NCBI GenBank assembly: GCA_034437275.1
Contig: DAOTUD010000005.1
Span: forward strand, 25,251 to 89,250
Reading direction: 5' to 3'
Source of the DNA: TC-15 sp034437275
Lineage (GTDB): Bacteria > Chloroflexota > Anaerolineae > Aggregatilineales > Aggregatilineaceae
Length of the DNA: 64,000 bases
Shown here: piece by piece, positions 46,096-53,843 of the stretch
Layout: every line of letters begins with the position of its first letter
Position numbering within the stretch: position 1 is the first letter of the stretch
The notes under the pieces: generated by a model
What the model was told of the DNA's origin: nothing
Database searches by the model: none
The model's input: the letters and a program-made list of their open reading frames with translations, nothing else
Program-made: the position numbers and the translations under genes

Positions 46096-46422
46096 ATGTG
46101 CGAGCCGGCTTATATTTCTATTGGCGATGACGGTCATCTCACCCTGTACTGGGGCGACGGGTCAGAAGATGAAAAAGTCCCCATCCGGCGCGGTCCACCG
46201 GCGAGCGAAGGGGCCACATTAGAGCGCTCGGTGGCGGAGTTGAAGGCCTGGGCCGAAGCGCATGGCTATACCGTGGTCGTGCCGATCTTTGACCTGGAAC
46301 TGCCGGATGTCCCGATCGATGTGGATGAGGATGAGATAGACGACATCGACCTGGATGAGGTTGACGATCTGCTTGATGACCTGTATTTCGCGGGGGATTA
46401 TGACGAGGATGAAGACGACTAG
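46096..46422 (+). CDS. Small highly acidic protein
   Basis: A 108-residue protein. The first 75 residues look like a compact domain (CEPAYISIGDDGHLTLYWGD, then ATLERSVAELKAWAEAHGYT). The last 35 are almost entirely Asp/Glu (VDEDEIDDIDLDEVDDLLDD and onward). The ATG at 46096 has GGAAGG upstream and lies 10 bases after the ATPase stop, so both are on one transcript. A role in binding divalent cations or a basic partner is speculative. It resembles no family I know. It is followed by a strong bidirectional hairpin terminator. Confidence 0.75.
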   Translation: MCEPAYISIGDDGHLTLYWGDGSEDEKVPIRRGPPASEGATLERSVAELKAWAEAHGYTVVVPIFDLELPDVPIDVDEDEIDDIDLDEVDDLLDDLYFAGDYDEDEDD

Positions 46423-46434
46423 CCTCACAACACA

Positions 46435-46460
46435 GAAGCCCCGCGCGGTGGCGGGGCTTC
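46435..46460. terminator. Bidirectional hairpin terminator
   Basis: GAAGCCCCGC and GCGGGGCTTC form a perfect 10-bp stem with a six-base loop between the converging acidic-protein and flp genes. U-tracts are weak on both sides, but the position and stem strength suit a shared terminator. Confidence 0.7.
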
Positions 46461-46480
46461 TAGATGTATCCGAACTAATC

Positions 46481-46627
46481 TTACAGGTTGTTGATGATGT
46501 TCGAGAAGATGTTCCCGATGGCCGGCCCCAGCAGCGCCAGGATGATAATCACGACCACAGCGACCAACACGAGGATCAGAGCGTACTCAACAAGCCCCTG
46601 GCCTTCTTCACGCGGAAGATACAACAT
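46481..46627 (-). CDS. flp: Flp/type IVb pilin
   Basis: A 48-residue prepilin: short basic leader MLYLPREEGQG, then the class IVb processing and E5 motif GLVEYALI and a hydrophobic helix LILVLVAVVVIIILALLGPA ending IGNIFSNIINNL. Prepilin peptidase should cut after the Gly in EGQG and leave LVEYALI at the mature N-terminus. Start at 46627, with AAGGAG upstream; the longer open frame to 46717 has no ribosome site. The gene is about 17 kb from the Tad assembly genes (23.7-29.8 kb) but on the same strand, so it is the probable structural subunit. No TadE/TadF or prepilin peptidase gene was seen nearby. Confidence 0.92.
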   Translation of the reverse strand: MLYLPREEGQGLVEYALILVLVAVVVIIILALLGPAIGNIFSNIINNL

Positions 46628-46868
46628 ATTTTGCTTCTCCTTGAGATTGATAATATCCAGATATGTAATGATCGTATACTGCTTTTTGGCGAAGGGCAAG
46701 CCCACTAACAATACCATAACAGATTTTTAATTCTGTTTCTATATAGAAGTTAGCCGTCCTATGTCTACGAAATCTAATGTGCATTTCCTGCGCCCAAAAC
46801 ATTCGATTTTGGCAGGTGATAGCGTACAATGGTAGTAGAATTATGTGACGCTACAGGATAGTTACTCC

Positions 46869-48299
46869 ATGCAACGATTTGGCTTGCGTAAGATGTGGCG
46901 CTCTCTGTTTTACCGGCAGGGAACGAATATTTTTACCGTACTGCGGGTCCATGACTTCCGCAATTTGTGGATCGGACAAAGCGTGTCGCTGATCGGCGAT
47001 TCATTGGCGATCAATACGTTGACGCTGTCGATCATCCAGATGGCGAACGAAGAAGGCGTGAAGTATGGCGGGATGCTCGGCGCGCTGTATGTGTTCTCGG
47101 CGCTGGCTCCGCTGCTGTTGGGCATGGTCGCGGGGACGATTGTCGACCGTGCCAACCGCAAAACCACCATGATCATCTCGGACGTGGTGCGCGGGTTCCT
47201 GGCGCTGGGGTTCCTGGTGGTGCACAGTCTGGACTACGTGTGGGTGTACATCGTGGTGTCGGTTGCCGTTCGTGCGGTGAGTACGTTCTTTATGCCGGCG
47301 CGTATGGCGATGCTGCCGCACATTTTGCCGGACGAAGAGCAGCTCATCGCCGGGAATGCGCTGACCCAGCTTACCATGTCGCTCTCTTTCGTGGTGGGCG
47401 CGTCGGTGTCGGGCGTGTTGGTCGGCCTGGCGGATGCGACCGCCCCGGCGTTTATCTTCGACAGCCTGTCTTTCTTTGTGTCGGCGGCGTTCATCGCCCG
47501 TATCAGCACGTCCGGGACGGTCCGGGCCGGAGCTGTGCGGGAAGCAGCCGGCACCGTCCGGCGCACGCTCCGCGAAAAAACGGGCGAACTGGCGCAGACG
47601 GTGCGCGAGGTGCTGGGCGAACTGAAAGAGGGGCTGCACTACGTGATGACCGATCAGGTGATGCGCGGCGTGCTGATCAGTTTCCTGGCGTTGTTCCTGG
47701 GATTAGGGGCCGCCAATGTGACATTTGTGCCGCTGTTGATCGACGAGCTGAACATGCCGGAAGAAGGGCTGGGCCTGGTTCGCTTTTCGCAAACGGTCGG
47801 CATCATCATCGGCAGCGCGATTGTGGCGTCGATTGCCACCCGCTATAAGGCACGCGACTTGATCGGGCTGAGCATGGTCATCTTCGGCGTGATGACGCTG
47901 GTGGTGTCGGTTGTGGGCAGCTACGCGCTGATGGTGGCGGTGTTGTTCCTGGTGGGGCTGTCGCTGGCCCCGCCGCAGATCGTCGCCCCGACGTTGATGC
48001 AGAATCATGTGCCCGATGAAAAGCTCGGGCGGGCTGCCGGGGCACAGGGGACCATCGTCAACGTGGCGAACATCGCGTCGATGGCGGCGGCAGGCTACCT
48101 GATGGAGGGCATCGGCGCGCGTATGGTGTTTGCGATCTCCGGCGCGCTGATCTTCTCTGCCGGGTGGGTGTCGTGGTGGGTGCTGCGGGATGTCGCCGAT
48201 AAGCCAGCGGCCAAAACCGAACCTGAACCGGCTGAAGCAGTGGAGGATGCCGTCGCTGCCGAAGCCCTGGCGACCGGCGATCCCGTCCCCGAAGCCTGA
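46869..48299 (+). CDS. MFS transporter (EntS/MFS_3-like)
   Basis: A 476-residue major-facilitator protein with about eleven to twelve helices. VHDFRNLWIGQSVSLIGDSL is the typical start of MFS_3 proteins. The loop 2-3 motif A reads GTIVDRANRKTTMIISDVVR (DRxxRK). ARMAMLPHILPDEEQLIAGN near residue 145 is characteristic of this group. A second motif region in the C-terminal half, NHVPDEKLGRAAGAQGTIVN, also fits. The C-terminal 35 residues are Glu/Ala-rich cytosol. Start set at the ATG at 46869; a GTG at 46845 is possible. Substrate unknown; the family includes siderophore and drug exporters. Confidence 0.88.
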   Translation: MQRFGLRKMWRSLFYRQGTNIFTVLRVHDFRNLWIGQSVSLIGDSLAINTLTLSIIQMANEEGVKYGGMLGALYVFSALAPLLLGMVAGTIVDRANRKTTMIISDVVRGFLALGFLVVHSLDYVWVYIVVSVAVRAVSTFFMPARMAMLPHILPDEEQLIAGNALTQLTMSLSFVVGASVSGVLVGLADATAPAFIFDSLSFFVSAAFIARISTSGTVRAGAVREAAGTVRRTLREKTGELAQTVREVLGELKEGLHYVMTDQVMRGVLISFLALFLGLGAANVTFVPLLIDELNMPEEGLGLVRFSQTVGIIIGSAIVASIATRYKARDLIGLSMVIFGVMTLVVSVVGSYALMVAVLFLVGLSLAPPQIVAPTLMQNHVPDEKLGRAAGAQGTIVNVANIASMAAAGYLMEGIGARMVFAISGALIFSAGWVSWWVLRDVADKPAAKTEPEPAEAVEDAVAAEALATGDPVPEA

Positions 48300-48303
48300 A
48301 CGT

Positions 48304-48329
48304 GGGGCGACGTTGTCTAGAGTCGCCCC
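48304..48329. terminator. Hairpin between convergent genes
   Basis: GGGGCGAC (48304-48311) and GTCGCCCC (48322-48329) form an 8-bp stem just after the MFS stop and just before the converging threonine dehydrogenase stop. No clear U-tract, so termination is only likely. Confidence 0.5.
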
Positions 48330-48357
48330 GTTGTCGTTGGCCCGTGATGGTAATCGC

Positions 48358-49383
48358 CTAGTCCGCAGCGTAACGCTGGCTGATGGTGGGGATCAGATAA
48401 TCGTGGAAGGCCCGGTCGGCGTCATAGTGCGGTGCCCAGCCCCAATCGGTGCGCGCGGCCTGATCGTCGATGCCCTCGGGCCAGCTATCGACGATCCCCT
48501 GGCGGGCGTCCGAGGGTTCGAACGTGATCTGTGCGTGCGGGAATGACTGCTTGACCATCGCCGCGAACTGCTCCGCCGTGCGGCTGAAGCTGGTGACGTT
48601 GTACACATGGCGGGTTAGCTGCCCGCGCGGGGCACGCGCCAGGTCCAGCAGCGCTTTGATCGCATCCGGCATCACCATGAACGGGATCGCGGTATCTTCG
48701 CGGACAAAACAGGCGTACGGTTCGCCCTGGGCCGCCGCGTGCAGCATCTCCGGCGCGTAATCGCTGGTGCCGCCGGTGGGGACCGTTGTTGCGCTGATCA
48801 GGCCGGGGAAGCGCACACAGCGGAAATCGACGCCTATCGAGCGGGCTGCGGCAAGCTGCTGGTAGTGCTCGGCATAGTAGCGCCCCAGGTGCTCGCAGTA
48901 CAGCTTGTTGCAGCCATACATCGTGATCGGGTTGAGGTAGTGTTCTTCGGGGACCCAACCCGCCGCGCGCTTGGTTTCCAGGTCGGGCAGGCCATATGCC
49001 GCAATCGAGCTGGCGTACAGGAACTTGACCGGCTGGCCGCGCGACGCGCTCTGGTCCACTGACAGCTTGAGCAGATTGACCGTGCCCTGCACGTTGACGC
49101 GGTGCGCGGTCTCCGGGTTGAACTCGGAACTGGTGGAGAGCAGCGCGGCCAGGTGATAGATCGTGTCGATCTCGTATTCGGTAGTCAGCGTTTCGAGCAG
49201 CTTGGTGTCGAGAATGTCCCCAATAACCAGCCGGTCAACCAGCGGGCGCAAGGGCCGGTCGATCTTCCTCAAGTCCAGGGCGACGATATACGGGCGCGGG
49301 TCCAGCGTGGCGATCTGCTCGATCAGGCCGTGCCCGACTTCCCCATTTGCGCCGGTGATGAGCACCACACGTTTTCGGATCAA
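48358..49383 (-). CDS. tdh: L-threonine 3-dehydrogenase, SDR type
   Basis: A 341-residue extended SDR enzyme. The NAD loop is GANGEVGHGLIEQI near residues 11-24. The catalytic set is FLYASSIAAYG and YGCNKLYCEHL (Tyr/Lys). The C-terminal substrate region closely tracks SDR-type threonine dehydrogenase: RFPGLISATTVPTGGTSDYA, then FEPSDARQGIVDSWPEGIDD and RTDWGWAPHYDADRAF. These phrases are diagnostic of this TDH clade, which oxidises L-threonine to 2-amino-3-ketobutyrate in the threonine-to-glycine route. No kbl (ketobutyrate CoA ligase) gene is seen in this window. The start is proposed as TTG at 49383, with AAAGGA upstream; the frame continues to 49404. Confidence 0.9.
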   Translation of the reverse strand: MIRKRVVLITGANGEVGHGLIEQIATLDPRPYIVALDLRKIDRPLRPLVDRLVIGDILDTKLLETLTTEYEIDTIYHLAALLSTSSEFNPETAHRVNVQGTVNLLKLSVDQSASRGQPVKFLYASSIAAYGLPDLETKRAAGWVPEEHYLNPITMYGCNKLYCEHLGRYYAEHYQQLAAARSIGVDFRCVRFPGLISATTVPTGGTSDYAPEMLHAAAQGEPYACFVREDTAIPFMVMPDAIKALLDLARAPRGQLTRHVYNVTSFSRTAEQFAAMVKQSFPHAQITFEPSDARQGIVDSWPEGIDDQAARTDWGWAPHYDADRAFHDYLIPTISQRYAAD

Positions 49384-49495
49384 GGTTTTTTTCCTTTCTC
49401 CCAAAAGATGTATTCAACAACATTAGTTCATGTAATCATTCTCATTCTACTGGGCCGTGCACCCCGCCACAAGTGACGCACCCCATCCACATCAA

Positions 49496-49528
49496 CGCGG
49501 GCGGCCCCTTGGCTGGTGACCGCCCGCG
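49496..49528 (-). terminator. GC-rich hairpin after the secreted barrel gene
   Basis: CGCGGGCGG (49496-49504) and CCGCCCGCG (49520-49528) form a strong 9-bp stem with a 15-base loop, about 30 bases past the stop of the 49560 gene. It lacks a U-tract. It probably isolates the B12-regulated gene from tdh. Confidence 0.45.
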
Positions 49529-49559
49529 CGATATGTCGATGCAGAGATGCTGTCCCCGG

Positions 49560-50483
49560 TTACTCTGCCGCCCAGGTGTTGAGCGGCAGCCCTTCCAGCG
49601 CCGGGATGACCGCGACCGTCGCCAGCACCGAGTCGGCGGGCATCACCAGGTTGAACGTGAACGCGCCGCTTTCCAATTGCAGTGTGGGCAGCCAGTCCTG
49701 CGGATTGTCCCACTCGGCGAGGTCTTCCCCGGCGGCGATCAGCGCCTGGGTGACCAGCGCGGTCGAGTTGGCGTCGCTGTCGGTGCCGTACTCGCTGGGG
49801 TTCTGGTAGGGCCAGCCGGCGTCCTCATTCTGGATCGCAGCCAGGTAATCCAGCGCCCCTGCGATGGCGTCCGTGTGTTCGGACAGGGCCAGCGCCTGGA
49901 TGCAGAGCGCGGTGGTGTTGCTGTCCGAGGGGGTATCCGGCATGAATCCCCAGCCACCATCCTCCTGCTGGCTGTCGAGCAAGGCGTCCCAGGCGTTGGC
50001 CGGGATGTCCGCACCGGCATTTTGCAGCGCCACCAGCGACAGACAGTGATCGAACGCGCCGCCACCGAACACGCTGGAGTCGGCCTGCATGGCGAGCAGG
50101 TCGGCGGCCAGATCGTGCCCGGCGAAGTCCGCCGGGTCTTTCCCTGCCGCGACGACGGCGCTCAGCACTTTGGCGGTTTGCCCGGCCCCGGCCAGGTTGC
50201 CTTCCTGGACCTGTACGCCCAGATAGGTCAGGGGGTTCATCATCTCGCCGCTGAAGACGGCGTTCGGGTCCTGGCCGGCTGCCGCATACGCGACGACGGC
50301 GTCAGCAGTCGCGCCGGTGTCGCTTTCGGGGGCAAACCCGTTGGTGAAGCCTCCGTCCTCATTTTGCATTGTCTCCAAAAACGCCAGCCCATCCGCGACA
50401 GGGTCGCCGTCCTGTGCCCAGGCCGGCAGCGCCAGCATCAACAAGCTGGTGACCAGCATCAAAACGAATACACGCTGTTTCAT
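49560..50483 (-). CDS. Secreted prenyltransferase-like alpha/alpha-barrel protein under B12 riboswitch control
   Basis: A 307-residue secreted protein. The signal peptide ends ALPAWAQD with cleavage after AWA. The mature part contains repeated prenyltransferase/squalene-oxidase-type helices with QW-like phrases: FLETMQNEDGGFTNGFAPES, LLDSQQEDGGWGFMPDTPSD and LAAIQNEDAGWPYQNPSEYG. These are separated by helices such as ADAVVAYAAAGQDPNAVFSG and TALVTQALIAAGEDLAEWDN. No cyclase DxDD catalytic motif is present. The leader is a cobalamin riboswitch (50605-50723). Animal intrinsic factor and transcobalamin use the same alpha6/alpha6 barrel plus a DUF4430-type beta domain; that second domain is missing here. 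An extracellular corrinoid-binding role is therefore a reasoned inference, not a demonstrated function. GAGGAG precedes the ATG. Confidence 0.8.
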   Translation of the reverse strand: MKQRVFVLMLVTSLLMLALPAWAQDGDPVADGLAFLETMQNEDGGFTNGFAPESDTGATADAVVAYAAAGQDPNAVFSGEMMNPLTYLGVQVQEGNLAGAGQTAKVLSAVVAAGKDPADFAGHDLAADLLAMQADSSVFGGGAFDHCLSLVALQNAGADIPANAWDALLDSQQEDGGWGFMPDTPSDSNTTALCIQALALSEHTDAIAGALDYLAAIQNEDAGWPYQNPSEYGTDSDANSTALVTQALIAAGEDLAEWDNPQDWLPTLQLESGAFTFNLVMPADSVLATVAVIPALEGLPLNTWAAE

Positions 50484-50511
50484 GTTAGCTCCTCAAAATG
50501 GTATAAGCGGG

Positions 50512-50542
50512 CAAAAAAAAACGCCTTTCGTGGGAAAGGCGT
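50512..50542 (-). terminator. Intrinsic terminator of the cobalamin riboswitch
   Basis: ACGCCTTTC and GAAAGGCGT (minus strand, 50521-50529 and 50534-50542) form a perfect 9-bp stem with a four-base loop, followed by eight to nine U residues. It lies between the aptamer and the ribosome site of the 50483 gene. The riboswitch probably acts by transcription attenuation. Confidence 0.93.
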
Positions 50543-50604
50543 AGCGGCAGATCAACTATGCGCGTTACGTCACCTCCAATCCACGAGAGATGGTTCGTCA
50601 CTAG

Positions 50605-50723
<119 letters not shown>

Positions 50724-50751
50724 GGCTATCAGATTATTAAGCTGCGTGTCC

Positions 50752-50780
50752 AGTATAGCCCGGAAGTGCTCAGCGGGCAA
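50752..50780 (-). promoter_or_regulatory. Candidate promoter of the riboswitch transcript
   Basis: TTGCCC (50775-50780), 17 bases, TATACT (50752-50757) immediately after the acpS stop. The -10 matches five of six bases. Start of transcription near 50745 leaves about 20 bases before the aptamer. Confidence 0.6.
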
Positions 50781-51146
50781 TCAGTCGCCGAGCGCCACCA
50801 CGAAGGCAAGCGCATGATCGCGGGTGTGGCTCAGGCTGACCTCCCACTTCGTGAGGCCCAGGTCGGCGGCGATCTGCGCGGCCTGGTTGTGCAGCACCAG
50901 GTGCGGCATCCCCTGCGCATCGAGCTGCACCTCGATGTCGACCCAGCACACCGCGCCGATACCCGTCCCCAGCGCTTTGGCAGCGGCCTCCTTCGCGGCG
51001 AAACGGGCCGCCAGCCGGGCCGGGACGTCGTGACACTGCGCGCGTTCGGTGGCGGTGAAAAAGCGGGTGAAGAAACGCTCGCCGTGCCGGTCCAGCGCGC
51101 GCGCGATGCGCGCCACCTCGATCATGTCCACCCCGATGCGCAGCAT
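50781..51146 (-). CDS. acpS: Holo-[acyl-carrier-protein] synthase
   Basis: A 121-residue AcpS, which transfers 4'-phosphopantetheine from CoA to apo-ACP. The N-terminus has IGVDMIEVARIARAL with the Mg-binding Asp7. FAAKEAAAKALG near residues 49-60 carries the second metal ligand Glu53 and the conserved Lys. SLSHTRDHALAFVV near 104-118 completes the family pattern. Length is normal for AcpS. It follows the two M16 peptidase genes in the same direction, five bases after the second one's stop, so it is likely co-transcribed. The promoter of the riboswitch starts within a few bases of its stop. Confidence 0.95.
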   Translation of the reverse strand: MLRIGVDMIEVARIARALDRHGERFFTRFFTATERAQCHDVPARLAARFAAKEAAAKALGTGIGAVCWVDIEVQLDAQGMPHLVLHNQAAQIAADLGLTKWEVSLSHTRDHALAFVVALGD

Positions 51147-51151
51147 GTTCG

Positions 51152-52435
51152 TCAGCCTTGCACCGGACCGGCGACCGCCAGCGCGTAGGTGTCCGGGTCC
51201 AGGTAGTGCCGGGCGGCGGCTAACACATCGTCCACCTGCACGGCCCGGATCGCGTCCGCGTACCGCCGCAGATAGTCCAGCCCCAGCCCGTAGCGTTCCA
51301 TTGTCAGGATGGCCCCGGCCACGCCTTCGTTGCGCTCAAGCTGAAGCGGCAGACGTCCGATGAAGTTGGCTTTACTGTCCTCCAGTTCCTCCTCGCTGAC
51401 CGGCTCGGTCACGATGCGCCGAATCTCGTCGCGGATGGCGTCGGACGCTTGCCCGGTGTTGGCCGGGTCGACGCCGGCGATAATCCGCCAGGGGGCAGGC
51501 CCCAGCCCCCCGCTGAGCTGGCTGTAGCTGTAGTACGCCAGCCCGCGTTTTTCGCGGACTTCCGCACCGATGCGCCCGTACATGCCGAACTGCCCCAGGA
51601 TGCTGTTGGCCAGGTTGGCGGCCTGCCAATCCTCGGCAAAGCGGGAGGGGCCTGGCACGCCCAGCACAATATCGGCCTGGCTCTTGCCTGGCATCGTCAC
51701 TGTCTGGGTGCGCGGCACGTCTAGCGCGGCGAGGTCCGGCAAGGACGGGGGGGGCGGCTGCTGCGGGTTAGACCAGTCGCCCAGCTTGTCTTGCACCAAC
51801 TGGATCGCCTCGTCGGTGTCGATCGCCCCAATGATCACAAACAACATGCCCTGCGGGCCGGCATGTTCCTGGTGATAGGTCGCCAACTGCTCGCGCGTGA
51901 TGTGCGTTACGGTGTCGATCTGGCCTTCCGCCGGGCGGCTGTAGGGGTGCCCCGCCGGATAGGCCAACTTGCGGAAGGCACGGCTGGCGATGTAGCCGGT
52001 GTCCTGTTCGTGCACCTTGATCGAGGTGACGATCTCGCCGCGCAGCCGTTCGATCTGCTGTGGTGGGAAGGCTGGGTTCCGCAGCGCATCGGCCAGCACA
52101 TCCACCAGCAGCGGCAGGTCTTCGCCCAAGCTTTTGCCGCTGAAGCCGATGGTGTGCATCCCCCCGCTGATGCTCAGGCTGGCTCCGTTGCCTTCGAGCA
52201 TTTCGTGCAGCGTGCTGAAGTCTCGCGTCTCGGTGCCACGCATCAGCGCCGACGCGGTGAAGGAGGCCATCCCGATCCTGTCCGGCGGATCGAAGATGCT
52301 CCCCGCGTGCAGCGCCCCGGCCACGACGACCGAGGGAGCCTGGTGATTTTCCCGCACCAGCACGACGATGCCATTCGACAGTTCCCGCCGGGTGATGTTC
52401 TCCGGCCCTGGTAAAGCTTCAACATGCATCATCAT
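51152..52435 (-). CDS. M16 family peptidase homologue, non-catalytic partner
   Basis: A 427-residue pitrilysin-fold protein. Where active members have HxxEH, this has GMASFTASALMRGTETRD near residues 40-60, so the two His and the Glu are all replaced. The C-terminal domain motif RIGAEVREKRGLAYYSYSQL is intact and matches the substrate-binding Arg/Tyr region of such partners. Thus it should pair with the active protein encoded by the adjacent upstream gene, as in other heterodimeric bacterial M16 proteins. The start overlaps the partner's stop by one base (TAATG). Confidence 0.92.
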   Translation of the reverse strand: MMMHVEALPGPENITRRELSNGIVVLVRENHQAPSVVVAGALHAGSIFDPPDRIGMASFTASALMRGTETRDFSTLHEMLEGNGASLSISGGMHTIGFSGKSLGEDLPLLVDVLADALRNPAFPPQQIERLRGEIVTSIKVHEQDTGYIASRAFRKLAYPAGHPYSRPAEGQIDTVTHITREQLATYHQEHAGPQGMLFVIIGAIDTDEAIQLVQDKLGDWSNPQQPPPPSLPDLAALDVPRTQTVTMPGKSQADIVLGVPGPSRFAEDWQAANLANSILGQFGMYGRIGAEVREKRGLAYYSYSQLSGGLGPAPWRIIAGVDPANTGQASDAIRDEIRRIVTEPVSEEELEDSKANFIGRLPLQLERNEGVAGAILTMERYGLGLDYLRRYADAIRAVQVDDVLAAARHYLDPDTYALAVAGPVQG

Positions 52436-53709
52436 TACGCCTCCTGCGCGTTGGTGGGGACAAACCAGCCGGTGGTGCGCTGCGACCGGCGCAGATAACG
52501 CTGCGCGGCGTCGCGCATGTCGTCCAGCGTGACAGCATCAAGATGCTCAAGGTAATCAAGATACCAGCGGTAGCTCGAGAAATTCTCCGAGAACGCCAGC
52601 CAAAACGCCTGTCCGGTGACGCTTTCGGTGCCATACGCAAACAGCGCGGTGGCCTGTTTGCGGGCTTTGTCCAGTTCGGCCTGGGTGATATCGCCCTGCA
52701 GCAGGCGTTCGATTTCGGCGTCCAGGGCGGTTTGCACCTCCTCCGGGGTGCGCCCATCGCGCACCGTCGCCACGATGCTGTACAGGTACGGATCAACGGA
52801 CGGGTACAGGCTGCCACCCACGTTGGCGGCCAGTTCCGTCTCGACCAGGGCTTTGTACAGGCGCGAGGTGCGGTTGCCAACGCTGTTACCGCCCGGCGCG
52901 CTGGCCCCGGCCAGCACGCTGTCGATCAGCTTCATCTTGAACCAGTCGGGGTCGGTCGCAGCGGGGGCGCGATACGCCAGATAGATATACGCGGCGTTGC
53001 CCTCGCGCTCCACGCGCACGGTGCGCTCGCCCTGCTGCGGCGGCTCGGTGCGCGTCACCGGGGGCACCATCGCCGGCCCAGACGGGATCGTCCCAAAGAG
53101 CGACTCGATCTTGTCCAGCATCGCCTCGGTGTCGAAATCGCCCACCGCCACGACAATCGCGTTGTTGGGCGCATAATACGTCCGGTAGTGAGTATACAGC
53201 TCGTCACGGGTCATGTGCTGCAGGTCGACCATATCGCCGATGATCTGGTGGTGGTAGGGATGCACCCGAAACGCTGCCGCGCGGACTTCCTCTTGCAGCC
53301 AAAAGGTCGGGGAATTCTCCGATCCCTGGCGCTCGGAGATGATCACGGTGCGCTCGGACTCCACTCCCTGCGGATCGAAGCTGGCGTTCGCCATCCGGTC
53401 GGCTTCGGCTTCCAGCGCCAGGTCGATCCGGTGGGCGGGCATGGTTTCGTAGTACGCGGTGTAATCAAACGAGGTCTGCGCGTTCCAGTAGCCCCCTTCC
53501 CGGTCGATGGCGCGGTCGAGCATGCCTGCCGGGAAGCGGTCGGTGCCCTTGAACATCATGTGTTCGACCCAGTGGGAAATGCCGGTCTGGCCGGTGCGCT
53601 CGTTGCGGCTGCCGACGCGATATAACACCCACCAACTGATGATCGGCGCGGTGTGTACTTCCTTCAGAAGCACGGTGAGTCCGTTGTTAAGAATCCGCCT
53701 GGTTACCAT
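52435..53709 (-). CDS. M16 family zinc peptidase, catalytic partner
   Basis: A 424-residue pitrilysin-type peptidase. The inverted zinc motif HWVEH is at residues 46-50 in GISHWVEHMMFKGTDRFP, and a later acidic helix (VESERTVIISERQGSENSPT near 114-133) gives the third ligand Glu. FWLAFSENFSSYRW and DDMRDAAQRYLRRSQ end the C-terminal domain. There is no signal peptide, so the pair acts in the cytosol. The gene precedes the inactive partner by a one-base overlap, so both subunits are made together. A third gene, acpS, follows the pair. Confidence 0.94.
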   Translation of the reverse strand: MVTRRILNNGLTVLLKEVHTAPIISWWVLYRVGSRNERTGQTGISHWVEHMMFKGTDRFPAGMLDRAIDREGGYWNAQTSFDYTAYYETMPAHRIDLALEAEADRMANASFDPQGVESERTVIISERQGSENSPTFWLQEEVRAAAFRVHPYHHQIIGDMVDLQHMTRDELYTHYRTYYAPNNAIVVAVGDFDTEAMLDKIESLFGTIPSGPAMVPPVTRTEPPQQGERTVRVEREGNAAYIYLAYRAPAATDPDWFKMKLIDSVLAGASAPGGNSVGNRTSRLYKALVETELAANVGGSLYPSVDPYLYSIVATVRDGRTPEEVQTALDAEIERLLQGDITQAELDKARKQATALFAYGTESVTGQAFWLAFSENFSSYRWYLDYLEHLDAVTLDDMRDAAQRYLRRSQRTTGWFVPTNAQEA

Positions 53710-53785
53710 ACCCTCTCCGCAATCTGCACAGTATGTCCTGTATTGTTACGCTGCTCATGCCTGTCCGGTTGTGCTGTAGAGTGTA

Positions 53786-53814
53786 GCAGGGATACCAGCG
53801 CGTGGCATCCCTGC
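53786..53814 (-). terminator. Perfect 12-bp hairpin downstream of ugd
   Basis: GCAGGGATGCCA and TGGTATCCCTGC on the minus strand, with a CGCGC loop and one G-U pair, lie about 30 bases beyond the ugd stop. No U-tract follows. It may mark the transcript end or stabilise the mRNA. Confidence 0.5.
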
Positions 53815-53843
53815 ATTGTAAGCCCGCGGTATCGAAGACGGCG

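Noticed and set aside
49560..50483. A squalene-hopene cyclase or prenyltransferase enzyme
   Set aside because: The protein is secreted, short, and lacks the catalytic DxDD and prenyl-pyrophosphate sites.
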